Below are positions 1 to 9,789 of a stretch of DNA of 48,875 nucleotides, in pieces. A model generated the notes under the pieces. That model searched no databases. It saw only the letters and a program-made list of their open reading frames with translations, and was not told where the DNA came from. Made by a program: the position numbers and the translations under genes. Position 1 is the first letter of the stretch, and every line of letters begins with the position of its first letter. Source of the stretch: an uncultured Eubacterium sp. (GTDB taxonomy: Bacteria > Bacillota > Clostridia > Lachnospirales > Lachnospiraceae); assembly GCA_900547255.1 (NCBI GenBank), contig URGC01000002.1, positions 1-48,875 on the forward strand, in the 5' to 3' direction.

Positions 1-1612
1 CAACACCTCGGCCTGATACATCTGTAACCTTATCTGCTGTTGAGAAGCTTGGTCTGAATAACAGACTAATAATCTCATCCTCTGTCATAACAGCAGCCTG
101 ATCTTCTGTAATAGTCCCCTTCTCTATAGCCTTGCTCTTAACCTTCTGTACATCGATACCATTACCATCATCCTTAACCTCGATAACAACATTGTTACCA
201 TCCTGATATGCGTTAAGGAAAATAGAACCTGTTGGGTTCTTGCCTCTCTCAGCTCTTACTTCAGCACTCTCAATACCGTGGTCTGCTGAATTTCTTAAGA
301 GGTGCATTAATGGGTCACCAATCTCATCGATAACTGTTCTATCAAGCTCTGTCTCCTCACCTGACATATACAGTTCCATTGGCTTGCCGAGCTTTTTGTT
401 AAGATCTCTTATCATTCTTGGGAACTTACTAACAACGCTCTCAATTGGCATCATTCGAACCTTCATAACTGACTCATGAAGGTTAGTTGTTACTCTCTCA
501 AGGTACTCTATCTGCTCATTGAAGTTCTGGTTAACTGCTGTCTCGCCATCCTCATTAGCTGCGCTGGCTGACACAAGACCATTCTTAGCAATGATAAGCT
601 CGCTGACAAGGTTCATAAGGACATCAAGTTTCTCGATATCTACCCTTACTGTATGTCCAACTGGCTTTGACTTGCCTGCTGCTGGCTGCTGCTTACCGCC
701 TGCCTGCTGTGCTGCTGGCTTAGTCTCCTTGCTTTCTTTTACTTCCTTCTTAGCCTCTTCATGTTGCTGTTCTGGCTTAGCTTCCTCTTCTGGAGCTTCT
801 GCTGTCTCATCCTCTGGATATGGAGTTGTAATCTCCTCACCTACAGCATCCTTTATCTCTGATACATTCTTGATAATCTTAGTAATATCTGCAAAGCTCT
901 CTGAAGATATAACAACAATGCTGAAATCAAAATCAAACTTCTCATCTTCAATATCCTGAACTGAAGGCTCTGACTTGATAATATCACAATGTCCCTCAAG
1001 GTTCTTGAATACAAGGAATGCTCTTGCTGCTTTAAGGATACAGTTCTCGTCTACACTTACTTTAATCATGTATACATGAAGATTCTTCTTTAAAGCTTCG
1101 TTAACTGCGTTCTTCTCAAAATCAGCGAGAACAATTTCATTATACTTGCTTGTATCTGCTGATGGTGCTGCTGTCTCAGCGGCTGCTGCTTCTGCCTTAG
1201 GAACTGGAGCTGCTTCCTGCTGTCCACCATCGCCATTAATAAAGCTGTTAAGTGCTTTGATTATTGGCTCATTATCATTAGTTCCTTCATCCTGATTCTG
1301 CTGTATATTAGTAACATATTCCTCAAGTGCATCAAGACACTGGAAAAGGCAGTCTACCATATCAGCAGTAACCTTGATATTGCCATTACGAACTTCTGAG
1401 AATACATTCTCCATATCATGAGTAAGATTCTGCATTCTCTTATATCCCATTGTACCAGCCATACCCTTTAAAGAGTGAGCTGCACGGAAAATCTCATTGA
1501 TTGTATCAGTGTTTTCTGGTTCTTTCTCCAGAATCATTAACTGATCGCTAAGATTCTGTAAATGTTCATTTGATTCGTCGATAAAAATCTCTAGATACTG
1601 GCTAACATCCAT
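1..1612 (-). CDS. cheA: Chemotaxis histidine kinase CheA (3' end cut by window edge)
   Basis: CheA takes signals from chemoreceptors through CheW and phosphorylates CheY and CheB. The visible 537 codons begin at the ATG at 1612, one base after the cheB stop (TAA A ATG). An N-terminal Hpt (P1) domain carries the phospho-accepting His46 in the motif FRAAHSLKG. A variable P2-like part and a long Ala/Glu/Lys/Pro-rich linker follow, at roughly residues 255-315. The dimerisation (P3) helices come next, and the start of the HATPase domain shows the N-box LMHLLRNSADHGIE and the G1 motif VKDDGNGI. The rest of the ATPase domain and the CheW-like P5 domain lie outside the window. The gene is the last visible member of the fla/che operon. 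Identity is certain from family motifs. Confidence 0.97.
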   Translation of the reverse strand, partial: MDVSQYLEIFIDESNEHLQNLSDQLMILEKEPENTDTINEIFRAAHSLKGMAGTMGYKRMQNLTHDMENVFSEVRNGNIKVTADMVDCLFQCLDALEEYVTNIQQNQDEGTNDNEPIIKALNSFINGDGGQQEAAPVPKAEAAAAETAAPSADTSKYNEIVLADFEKNAVNEALKKNLHVYMIKVSVDENCILKAARAFLVFKNLEGHCDIIKSEPSVQDIEDEKFDFDFSIVVISSESFADITKIIKNVSEIKDAVGEEITTPYPEDETAEAPEEEAKPEQQHEEAKKEVKESKETKPAAQQAGGKQQPAAGKSKPVGHTVRVDIEKLDVLMNLVSELIIAKNGLVSASAANEDGETAVNQNFNEQIEYLERVTTNLHESVMKVRMMPIESVVSKFPRMIRDLNKKLGKPMELYMSGEETELDRTVIDEIGDPLMHLLRNSADHGIESAEVRAERGKNPTGSIFLNAYQDGNNVVIEVKDDGNGIDVQKVKSKAIEKGTITEDQAAVMTEDEIISLLFRPSFSTADKVTDVSGRGV

Positions 1613-1613
1613 T

Positions 1614-2798
1614 TTAAGATACCCCCACGTTCTTTGTAATCATTTCTGCGACCTGTCCAACTGGGACTACTTCGTCAACCAGTCCGGTCTGTGCTATTGC
1701 TTTTGGCATTCCATAGACAACACATGTATCTTCATCCTGTGCAATAACATGTATTTTCTTGTTCTGGGCAGCCAGCCCAGATATTCCTTTAGTTCCATCT
1801 GCTCCCATGCCTGTTAAAACTACGCATGTAATTTCATCAAAACTGCACTTTTCTAATGACTGGAACATTATATTGGCACAAGGTCTTAAGCCTTCCACTG
1901 CTGGTTCGTCACTAAGCTTAATCTCATAACCGGCAGATGCCTTTACAATTCTTAAATGCTTTCCACCCGGAGCTATGTATACATTACCTTTAGTAAGTAC
2001 ATCTCCATCTTGGGCTTCTTTAACATTGACCTCACTCATCTCATTAAGTCTTAATGCGAGAGATGCTGTAAATCCTGCTGGCATGTGCTGCACAATTACC
2101 ATTGGTGCATCAAGATTGCCTGGTAACAATGGTACAACCTTCTGAAGTGTCTTAGGGCCACCTGTTGAACAAGCAAGAGCTACAAGCTTGTTCTTACCAC
2201 GCTTAATTCCACTAAACTTGGCTGGTTCAACTTTTTTTGTTACAGTATTCATCTGTTGCGTCTTACGCCTGAATTCCAATGAAGAACTGCTTACGCCGCT
2301 TACTGGTGTGGAAGTCTTTCCAATTGTGACTTCCCTTCTAGGTCTGGTGCCTATAGATGTGCGTGATACAGCAGGCTGAGGTGCTGACGTTCTGGAAGCT
2401 GTCGCCACATCAAGCATCTCTTTAATTCTGTTACGGAACACCTCACCTTTAGTTTCAAGGTAATTCTCTGGTTTCGTAACGAAATCAAATGCACCTAATT
2501 CCAAAGCCTTGATAGTTTCTCTGGCTCCTTCTTTGGCAACAGTACTTACTACTATGACAGTCTGCTCAATCCTGTTCTTCTGAAGCTTTTCAAGTAATTC
2601 AAGACCGTTCATCTTAGGCATGTTAATATCAAGAATAACTGCGCTATAAAGATTAGGATTAGAAACAATCATATCAAATCCTTCAAGTCCGTCCTTAGCA
2701 ATGGCTTCGACCTCATACCCATCATCCGAATTAATTATATCAGAGATTACCCTTCTCATGAGTGCAGAGTCATCAATCACTAATATTTTTTTCGCCAT
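1614..2798 (-). CDS. cheB: Chemotaxis response regulator / protein-glutamate methylesterase CheB
   Basis: CheB removes methyl groups from (and deamidates) glutamyl side chains of chemoreceptors for adaptation, and is activated by phosphorylation from CheA. The 394-residue protein has the classical two-domain layout. The receiver domain (about 1-120) has acidic residues D9/D10, phospho-acceptor D57 (VILDINMP) and K109. A Ser/Thr-rich linker of about 80 residues follows. The esterase domain (about 203-390) holds the catalytic triad S211 (ACSTGGP), H238 (VQHMP) and D334 (TGMGADG). The start ATG lies behind a GGGAGATGATG stretch. The gene sits between the PilZ-protein gene and cheA, as in many clostridial fla/che operons. 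Confidence 0.97.
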   Translation of the reverse strand: MAKKILVIDDSALMRRVISDIINSDDGYEVEAIAKDGLEGFDMIVSNPNLYSAVILDINMPKMNGLELLEKLQKNRIEQTVIVVSTVAKEGARETIKALELGAFDFVTKPENYLETKGEVFRNRIKEMLDVATASRTSAPQPAVSRTSIGTRPRREVTIGKTSTPVSGVSSSSLEFRRKTQQMNTVTKKVEPAKFSGIKRGKNKLVALACSTGGPKTLQKVVPLLPGNLDAPMVIVQHMPAGFTASLALRLNEMSEVNVKEAQDGDVLTKGNVYIAPGGKHLRIVKASAGYEIKLSDEPAVEGLRPCANIMFQSLEKCSFDEITCVVLTGMGADGTKGISGLAAQNKKIHVIAQDEDTCVVYGMPKAIAQTGLVDEVVPVGQVAEMITKNVGVS

Positions 2799-2807
2799 TT
2801 AAAATCA

Positions 2808-3527
2808 TCATCTCCCTCTGCTCTGATTTTTTCTTTGTTGTTCAAATATATATTTAACTATAACATCTCTTGTCTGAGGTGGAATATCCTTAAACTGAAG
2901 CCTGTTATCATAGTAATTCTCCATATTAGGAGATGCTATCGACATAACAACCCTTGCCATCAGCCCTATTTCCTTAACACCGACATTCATGTCTATAGAA
3001 AATTTGACATACACATAGTCATTCTTATCAAAATCTCTTCCAGAAAAAACTCTTAGTCCGCCGCCGCTGATATCAACAATAACTCCATTGACAATCTCGG
3101 CATCCGGATTATCATCAATCACATGGCTCGATGAATAATCAATTACCTCTGATACATTAAGAGGGCGCATATCTACCTGTATATTACATGGAAGCCTGAA
3201 ATACTGTCTTCTCTGGAACTTTTTGAGTTCGCTGGTAAGTTCCAGTCTCATAAGGTAGAGATTTTTCTCCTTATATCTTGACTCAATAACTGCCATGCCC
3301 TTGTATATGCCCTTCTGTGTATAGAAGTAACATTCAAGCTGGCTTTCTACTTCCAGAGTCACCAGATGACCTTCATATATAGGCAAAGCCGCAATTATTG
3401 TATCATCATCAAAGTCTAAAATCTGGCTTACATATGTAGTCTTGTCTGTATCATGTCTTAAACTTCTTCTATTCTGTACGACAGTAAGTTCTATTTTATT
3501 ACCGATATTAATTACTTTGCCTTCCAT
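2808..3527 (-). CDS. PilZ-domain flagellar brake protein (YcgR/YpfA-like), probable c-di-GMP receptor
   Basis: This 239-residue protein has a PilZN/YcgR-N-like beta domain (about 1-100) followed by a PilZ domain (about 102-235). Both c-di-GMP binding motifs are present: the RxxxR-type motif at R106-R107...R111 (FQRRQYFR) and the D/NxSxxG motif at D152-G157 (VDISGGG). Proteins of this layout (E. coli YcgR; B. subtilis YpfA, also called DgrA or MotI) bind c-di-GMP and slow or disengage the motor. The position between flhG and cheB, three bases after the flhG stop, supports a motility role. The partner (MotA, FliG or FliM) cannot be read from sequence. Confidence 0.9.
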   Translation of the reverse strand: MEGKVINIGNKIELTVVQNRRSLRHDTDKTTYVSQILDFDDDTIIAALPIYEGHLVTLEVESQLECYFYTQKGIYKGMAVIESRYKEKNLYLMRLELTSELKKFQRRQYFRLPCNIQVDMRPLNVSEVIDYSSSHVIDDNPDAEIVNGVIVDISGGGLRVFSGRDFDKNDYVYVKFSIDMNVGVKEIGLMARVVMSIASPNMENYYDNRLQFKDIPPQTRDVIVKYIFEQQRKNQSRGR

Positions 3528-3530
3528 AAT

Positions 3531-4415
3531 TTAACCATTCACTTTCCTTGAAAAAACTGTTTTGAAGAAATTCCTTACTCCTATATTATTATGAGGGGAA
3601 ATCTCTTTATTTTCAAGAATATTAACAATATCTTCGTAACATCTTGCTGATGGCGAACCTGGATACATAAGAGTAACCGGTTTCTGATTCATCACTGACT
3701 TAGTGACATTATTATCAAACGGAACAGCGCCTAAATACTCAAGGTCAACATTAAGGAATCTTGTTGACACTGCACTGAGTTTGTCATACAATCCCTGTCC
3801 GTCTTTATCATTCTCCACTCTGTTAGCTATAAGCTTCACTCTTGTATTATCAGATTCAAAATCCTCATTCATGCTGAGTGCCTTTAACAGCGCATATGAG
3901 TCTGTTATCGATGCAGGTTCTGGTGTAGTCACAAGAATTATCTCAGGACTTGACACTAAAAATTCCATAACTGATGATGAAATTCCAGCTCCTGTATCTA
4001 TTATGATGACATCTGCCATCTCTTCAAGCTCTGACAACTTGCTCACAAGTCTTTTAATCTGGTCCTTGTCAAGATTGACAAGTCTCGCTATTCCCGAACC
4101 GCCTGATATAAAGCCAACGCCCTCTGGCCCCGGCGTTATTATATCCTTCAGCTCTTTTCCTTTGAACATCATATCTCCAAGATTGTACTTAGGGATGATT
4201 CCGAACATAACCTCAATATTGGCAAGCCCGAAATCAGCATCAAATATAACAACCTTTTTTCCCTGACGCTGGAACTGTAATGCAAGATTAACAGACGTGT
4301 TAGATTTGCCAACTCCACCTTTTCCACTTGTCACAGCGATTATTCTGGAGTTATCAACTGCCTTCTGGTTCTGCATTTTTATTATATTTCTTAAGTTCTG
4401 CGCCTGATCCATCAT
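3531..4415 (-). CDS. flhG: Flagellum site-determining protein FlhG (MinD/ParA-family ATPase)
   Basis: FlhG (YlxH, FleN) is a MinD-type ATPase that controls the number and placement of flagella and stimulates the GTPase of FlhF. The 294-residue protein shows the deviant Walker A motif SGKGGVGKSN (residues 30-39), the DADFGLANIE switch I region, and Walker B at IIIDTGAG. The N-terminal segment (about 1-22) resembles the FlhF-activating peptide of B. subtilis FlhG. The start ATG overlaps the flhF stop by four bases (ATGA) and lies just behind GGAGGTAACAC, so translation is probably coupled. The C-terminal tail (about 260-294) is basic, as expected for a membrane-targeting helix. Confidence 0.94.
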   Translation of the reverse strand: MMDQAQNLRNIIKMQNQKAVDNSRIIAVTSGKGGVGKSNTSVNLALQFQRQGKKVVIFDADFGLANIEVMFGIIPKYNLGDMMFKGKELKDIITPGPEGVGFISGGSGIARLVNLDKDQIKRLVSKLSELEEMADVIIIDTGAGISSSVMEFLVSSPEIILVTTPEPASITDSYALLKALSMNEDFESDNTRVKLIANRVENDKDGQGLYDKLSAVSTRFLNVDLEYLGAVPFDNNVTKSVMNQKPVTLMYPGSPSARCYEDIVNILENKEISPHNNIGVRNFFKTVFSRKVNG

Positions 4416-5701
4416 GTGTTACCTCCAAGAAGCTGCTTTGCAAGTGACTGTTCGTTAATAAGTTCTATGTCATTAGGCACATTCTGTCCTGATGTTGTAT
4501 ATGATAAAGCTGCTCCTGTCAGCATCCTTATATTAAGAATATTGCCAAGTGCACATGTCTCATCGAGCTTTGTAAATATAATTGACCAGTCATCTATATC
4601 CTTATATCTCTCAGTTATATTGACAAGGTCTTTATATTTGGTTGTGATACTGAGTACAAGATAAACCTTGACGTCAAAGTTATCCTTCAATGCCTTAGTA
4701 TTGGCTAACATATCTCCAAGCTCATCCATCTGATCCTCAGACTTATGTGAACGTCCGGCTGTATCAACCATTATAAGGTCATAATCCTTATATGTATTAA
4801 CCGCCTCTTCAAGCTCATCTGCTGAATATATAACGCTTACCGGACTGTCTATGATTGATGCATATGTATTAAGCTGTTCAACAGCCGCTATCCTGTATGT
4901 ATCAGATGTTATAAATGCAACCTTTGCCTGCTGTTCAAGCTTGAATCTTGATGCGACCTTGGCAATTGTTGTTGTCTTTCCAACGCCTGTAGGACCTACA
5001 AAGAATATAACCTTAGGCTTGTCACCTATCTCTATATCATCAGCCTCGCCAAGCTTTAATATTATCTTCTGGTATGCAGCAGCAAGAATACTGTCGATAT
5101 TGGATTCCTTCTTAAGAGAACCCTCTATATCACTCATAATCTGGTCTGCATACTTCTCATCAACTTCATTATCAATAAGCTTCTTATATATAAGCTTGAT
5201 GAATTTCATATTGGAATTCTCACGCTCACTCACTTTTTTCTGACCGGCGTTCTCCTGTGTGACCTCACTGCTGGCTGGTTTTTCTGCTTCTTTGGCAGCT
5301 TCCTTTGCCATCTGGCTCTGTAAAAGATTGTGAAGTGAATCCAGCTTCTGTTCAAGCACAGCAGAATTAGACTCTGCCGGAACAGAAATCTTTTCATCAG
5401 CTACAAGATTAACCTTGGAATTGCTCCTTGCATTAAGAGGACGTGATGGTGTAACCTGTGTGCCGACAACCATTTTAGATGCATCATCGCCCATAACCGG
5501 CTTTCTTTGGTTAATGCCATTCTTGAATTCTTCTTCCTCAAGTGCTGCTGTTATCTCAACGACATCCTTCTTAAACAGACGGAATACGCCTCTTTGCTGC
5601 AATGTCTTGACATTCAAAACAACTGCCTTATTACCAAGATCCTCCTGTGCTTTCTTAATAGCTTCCTCTTCTGTTGCTCCCTGATACTTCTTGACTATCA
5701 T
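4412..5701 (-). CDS. flhF: Flagellar SRP-type GTPase FlhF
   Basis: FlhF is the third SRP-family GTPase, with Ffh and FtsY, and directs flagellar assembly to its site. The 429-residue protein has the usual order: a variable basic B domain (about 1-155), a helical N domain (about 160-215) and the G domain (about 228-429). G1 is GPTGVGKTT at 236-244, the G3 region is DTAGRSHK, and G4 reads TKLDE. The gene starts directly behind the flhA stop (TAA then ATG) and overlaps flhG by four bases. Family length and motif order are normal. Confidence 0.95.
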   Translation of the reverse strand: MIVKKYQGATEEEAIKKAQEDLGNKAVVLNVKTLQQRGVFRLFKKDVVEITAALEEEEFKNGINQRKPVMGDDASKMVVGTQVTPSRPLNARSNSKVNLVADEKISVPAESNSAVLEQKLDSLHNLLQSQMAKEAAKEAEKPASSEVTQENAGQKKVSERENSNMKFIKLIYKKLIDNEVDEKYADQIMSDIEGSLKKESNIDSILAAAYQKIILKLGEADDIEIGDKPKVIFFVGPTGVGKTTTIAKVASRFKLEQQAKVAFITSDTYRIAAVEQLNTYASIIDSPVSVIYSADELEEAVNTYKDYDLIMVDTAGRSHKSEDQMDELGDMLANTKALKDNFDVKVYLVLSITTKYKDLVNITERYKDIDDWSIIFTKLDETCALGNILNIRMLTGAALSYTTSGQNVPNDIELINEQSLAKQLLGGNT

Positions 5702-7741
5702 TTATGCTGTCACCATCCCTACTGATTGTAATTCAATATTTGATTCCACCTCATTATATGAAATCACAATAATATCTTTGAAGTAATCCTGTGCCATCTT
5801 TTTAAAATATAATCTTACTATTGGTGATGTTATAACAATAGGATTACGTCCCATGTCTTCCAGCTTCTTTAACTGCTCTGTAAGACTGGCTATAATCTTT
5901 TTAACTCTTTCAGGGTCAAGCGCAAGATATGAACCCTGCTCTGTATTCTTGACAGAACCCATTATCTCCTGCTCAACAGCCGGGTCAAGAGTAACCACAT
6001 TAGTCACCTCATTAGGTGGGAAATACTTTCCAGATATAGCTCTCTTCAAGCTCTGTCTTACATACTCTGTAAGTATATCAGTATCTCTTGTAACCGAAGC
6101 ATGGTCTGCAAGAGTCTCAAATATTGTAACTAAGTCTCGTATTGATATTCCCTCTTCCAGAAGATTCTGGAGAACCTTCTGAATCTCACCGATACTGAGA
6201 AGCTTAGGAACAAGCTCATCAATAAGAGCTGTATTGTTATCCTTGATATTATTGATAAGATTCTGTACATCCTGTCTGGTAAGAAGCTCAGCAATATGCT
6301 GTCTGATAACTTCTGTAAGATGTGTAGCAATAATTGAAGGAGGGTCAACAACTGTATATCCAAGTGACTCTGCTCTCTCCCTCTGTCCCTCTGTAATCCA
6401 TATAGCCGGAAGATGGAATGATGGTTCAAATGTCGGAATACCTGTTATCTCCTCTTCAACATATCCAGGATTCATCGCCATATAGTGGTCAAATAGAATC
6501 TCACCCTCGCTTACCTGTATGCCTTTAATCTTGATGACATACTGATTAGGGTTAAGCTGGATATTATCTCTTAATCTTATTATAGGCACAACTGCACCTA
6601 ACTCAAGGGCAACCTGTCTTCTTATCATGACAACCCGGTCAAGCAGGTCTCCACCCTGGTTAACATCCGCTAACGGTATGATTCCGTAACCAAATTCAAG
6701 CTCGATAGGGTCGACATTAAGCAGGCTGACGACATTCTCCGGTTTTCGTATCTCCTGTGCCTCAGTCTCTTCTCTTTCAACCTCTTCCTCTATCTTAGCC
6801 TCGCCTTCCTTAACACCGACTCTTCTGCTAAGTAATATAAGTGCCACACCAAATGGAATGAATATATACCAAGGCAATGGTGTTGTAACTCCAAGGATAG
6901 CCATAGCTGAACCAACCATCATCAGAACCCTGTCAATAGAAAAGAGCTGTCCAACCATCTCATCACCTAATTCTCCATCACTTGAAGCCTTGGTTACAAG
7001 GATACCAGTTGACAGAGATATAAGAAGTGAAGGTATCTGGCTGCATAGTCCATCACCGATTGTAAGGATTGTGTACTTCTGTAAAGCCTCGTTAATTGTA
7101 AGACCGCCATACAGCATACCCATTACAATACCACCGACCATGTTGATACCTGTAATGATAAGACCTGCTGTAGCATCTCCCTTAACATACTTGGTAGCAC
7201 CATCCATGGAACCAAAGAAGCTGTTCTCCTGCTGGAGTTTTTTTCTCTTCTCAGCAGCCTCTTTATCTGTTATGGCACCTGTATTAAGGTCAGAGTCAAT
7301 CGCCATCTGCTTACCAGCCATGGCATCCAGTGTGAATCTGGCTGTAACCTCAGCAACTCGCTCAGAACCTTTATTGATAACTACAAACTGGATAATAATA
7401 AGGATAATAAATATAATTATACCAATTACAAGATTACCGCCACCTACGAATTCACCGAATACTGCAACGACCCGGCCTGCATCTCCATTCTTAAGGATAA
7501 GCTTTGTTGACGATACATTCAGCGAAATTCTGAATATTGTCGTGAACAGTAATATTGTTGGGAAAGATGCCATATCAAGAACTTCTTTTGCATATAATGA
7601 ATTAAACAGAATTACAAGTGCAATGCCGATATTCAATGCTAAGAGCACATCCAGCAATGCTGATGGAATTGATATAATAAAGAATAAAACCGCAGATAGA
7701 AGATATACGCCTATGAACAAATCATTCTTTTTTACCTTCAT
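5702..7741 (-). CDS. flhA: Flagellar export gate protein FlhA
   Basis: FlhA is the largest membrane protein of the flagellar type III export gate and forms the nonameric ring that receives substrates and chaperones. The 679-residue protein has about eight hydrophobic segments in the first 310 residues. Between them lies the conserved cytoplasmic FHIPEP loop, recognisable as RVAEVTARFTLDAMAGKQMA with the following DxxxG stretch. The soluble C-terminal domain covers about 345-679. The start ATG follows AAGGGGATTGGAATA. The roughly 100-base spacer to flhB is AT-rich and contains no clear hairpin. All family landmarks are present. Confidence 0.97.
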   Translation of the reverse strand: MKVKKNDLFIGVYLLSAVLFFIISIPSALLDVLLALNIGIALVILFNSLYAKEVLDMASFPTILLFTTIFRISLNVSSTKLILKNGDAGRVVAVFGEFVGGGNLVIGIIIFIILIIIQFVVINKGSERVAEVTARFTLDAMAGKQMAIDSDLNTGAITDKEAAEKRKKLQQENSFFGSMDGATKYVKGDATAGLIITGINMVGGIVMGMLYGGLTINEALQKYTILTIGDGLCSQIPSLLISLSTGILVTKASSDGELGDEMVGQLFSIDRVLMMVGSAMAILGVTTPLPWYIFIPFGVALILLSRRVGVKEGEAKIEEEVEREETEAQEIRKPENVVSLLNVDPIELEFGYGIIPLADVNQGGDLLDRVVMIRRQVALELGAVVPIIRLRDNIQLNPNQYVIKIKGIQVSEGEILFDHYMAMNPGYVEEEITGIPTFEPSFHLPAIWITEGQRERAESLGYTVVDPPSIIATHLTEVIRQHIAELLTRQDVQNLINNIKDNNTALIDELVPKLLSIGEIQKVLQNLLEEGISIRDLVTIFETLADHASVTRDTDILTEYVRQSLKRAISGKYFPPNEVTNVVTLDPAVEQEIMGSVKNTEQGSYLALDPERVKKIIASLTEQLKKLEDMGRNPIVITSPIVRLYFKKMAQDYFKDIIVISYNEVESNIELQSVGMVTA

Positions 7742-7841
7742 TATTCCAATCCCCTTTCCTTGGTATATTTATCCAAATCAGACATTAAATAATTGTAACA
7801 TTTTTAATCTTTATATTCAACTATTTACAAAAAGCTATTTT

Positions 7842-8999
7842 TTAGTAAGTTGGTTTTAATACCATTGCAAGAATCTCCGCTACTGCCTGATACAATTCTG
7901 GCGGTATCTCCATTCCGATATCGACATTGGCATACAGGATTCTCGCCAGTGGTTTATTCTCAACTATCTCAATGTGGTATTCTCTCGCCTTGTCCTTTAT
8001 CTGGAAAGCAAGATAGTCAGCACCCTTGGCTATAACTATAGGCGCCATGCCACTGTTAGGTTCATACTTTAGTGCAACCGCGAAATGTGTAGGGTTCGTG
8101 ATGACAACGTCCGCCTCCGGAAGCTGCTGCATCATTCTACGACGCGAGATTTCCTGCATCTTTCTTCTTATCTGACCCTTAATCTGAGGGTCACCTTCAG
8201 TATTCTTAAATTCATCTTTAATTTCCTGTTTTGTCATCATTGTGTCCTGCCTGAACTTGAATTTCTGATAAAACAGGTCGACAAAACCAATTACAAGGAA
8301 CACTGCACTGACCTTGATTCCTAAGTCAACTATTATACCACCTATCGCACCTAACGCCTGATAAAGTGTTATATTATAAAATGTAAGAAGCAAATTGGCC
8401 TTATCTTTAATCGTTACGAACACAATAATTCCAATCACAATCATCATTGCAATTGACTTTAAAAGCTCAAAAAGCTGTCTTACTGAAAATATCCTCTTAA
8501 ATCCATTAATCGGACTCAGTTTACTGAACTTGGGCTTCATAGGCTCTGTTGTAACCATCCATGACTGCTGAAGCATATTGCCAACTACTGCTATAACGAC
8601 AGCCACAATAAATATTGGAAAAGTTATTACAATCAGGTCTGTAAATGCCTTTCTTATTGATGATACAGCTAATGTCATAGGATATCCTGAACCACTGTCA
8701 TTAATCTGCACCTCAAATGTCGTATAAAACTCTTTAAAGGCTCTCATAAGCTTTTCGCCCATTGTTACAACATATACTTTAATTATAATAAACAATGACA
8801 TAAGGGAGGCAGCCATTATCAAATCCTTACTCTTGGCAACCTGCCCCTGCTTTCTTGTATCATTTAACTTTTTACTTGTCGCAGGCTCAGTCTTCTCTCC
8901 ACCCGGACCGTCCTTTGCAAAGAACTGAAGATTATATTCTATTGCAAGGTGTTTTTCTGACATTCCGCCATTCATTATATCTGTATATCTATCCGTCAT
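7842..8999 (-). CDS. flhB: Flagellar export switch protein FlhB
   Basis: FlhB switches export specificity from hook/rod to filament substrates after self-cleavage in its C-terminal domain. The cleavage motif NPTH is intact at N302-H305 (VITNPTHFAVAL). Four membrane segments lie between about 60 and 245. The N-terminus is about 25 residues longer than the usual clostridial start and then shows the typical LQFFA and EKTEPATSKK block. The start ATG overlaps the fliR stop (ATGA), which argues for this upstream start and for translational coupling. Length 385 residues. Confidence 0.96.
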   Translation of the reverse strand: MTDRYTDIMNGGMSEKHLAIEYNLQFFAKDGPGGEKTEPATSKKLNDTRKQGQVAKSKDLIMAASLMSLFIIIKVYVVTMGEKLMRAFKEFYTTFEVQINDSGSGYPMTLAVSSIRKAFTDLIVITFPIFIVAVVIAVVGNMLQQSWMVTTEPMKPKFSKLSPINGFKRIFSVRQLFELLKSIAMMIVIGIIVFVTIKDKANLLLTFYNITLYQALGAIGGIIVDLGIKVSAVFLVIGFVDLFYQKFKFRQDTMMTKQEIKDEFKNTEGDPQIKGQIRRKMQEISRRRMMQQLPEADVVITNPTHFAVALKYEPNSGMAPIVIAKGADYLAFQIKDKAREYHIEIVENKPLARILYANVDIGMEIPPELYQAVAEILAMVLKPTY

Positions 9000-9775
9000 G
9001 GGCTCATCCCCCTTACTAAAGAAGCTAAGAGCGTATGAATCTCTTCCTCTATAACAGTAGACACTGCTGGCATCATAACCACTGTGAACATAACAGCGAA
9101 TATACCAGCAAATATTTTCAACTGCATACCAACTACGAACATATTCATCTGTGGTGCAATTCTTGCAAGAATAGCAAGCACGACATTGAGCAGAAGTGTT
9201 ACCGAAAAGACAGGCAGTGCAATTCTAAAGCCTATCACGAAATAATCCCCGATAAACTTCATAATTGTGTCAAATATCCCCGCCGAGAATGTCACCTGGC
9301 CAATCGGAATAACCTTATATGTCTCAATTATCGCCTGGATAAGGTATCTGTGAAGGCCCGACACCAGCAGCAATAACAGTAATATGTAATAATAGAAATT
9401 ACCGAATATACCGACCTGTATATTAGTTGTCGGGTCCATAATCTGCGCCATTGAAAGTCCGGTATCCATATCAATAATTGCACCTGAATACATGATTATC
9501 TGTATGCAGAATGCGCTTATCACTCCTAAAAACATTCCCACAGCAACTTCTTTAAGAATAATTGCCGCAAGTTCAAGGGCACCATTATATTCAAATGTCA
9601 TATCTGGATTAGCTGTATAGACAAGAACTGCTACAAAAAAAGCTAATCCCACCTTAGTCCTAGCAGGTGTATTAGCTGTGTTAAATATAGCTGCCACATA
9701 TATAAATGAGGCAATCCTTATAAGAATCATAATAAACAGCATAAACTGTTCCATTGCAAATTCATAACTAATCAT
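8996..9775 (-). CDS. fliR: Flagellar export protein FliR
   Basis: FliR is a polytopic component of the FliPQR core of the flagellar export channel. The protein has 259 residues and about six hydrophobic segments, and shows the conserved internal stretch DTGLSMAQIMDP that marks the family. The gene lies between fliQ and flhB in the universal fliP-fliQ-fliR-flhB order and overlaps flhB by four bases. The ribosome binding site is weak (ATGGAATAG), so coupling to fliQ translation is likely. Confidence 0.95.
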   Translation of the reverse strand: MISYEFAMEQFMLFIMILIRIASFIYVAAIFNTANTPARTKVGLAFFVAVLVYTANPDMTFEYNGALELAAIILKEVAVGMFLGVISAFCIQIIMYSGAIIDMDTGLSMAQIMDPTTNIQVGIFGNFYYYILLLLLLVSGLHRYLIQAIIETYKVIPIGQVTFSAGIFDTIMKFIGDYFVIGFRIALPVFSVTLLLNVVLAILARIAPQMNMFVVGMQLKIFAGIFAVMFTVVMMPAVSTVIEEEIHTLLASLVRGMSP

Positions 9776-9789
9776 ATTATACTATTCCA

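Noticed and set aside
6858..7859. A 333-codon plus-strand open frame antisense to flhA.
   Set aside because: It is a shadow of flhA codon use: its product is low in recognisable motifs, there is no ribosome binding site, and the minus-strand gene is certain.
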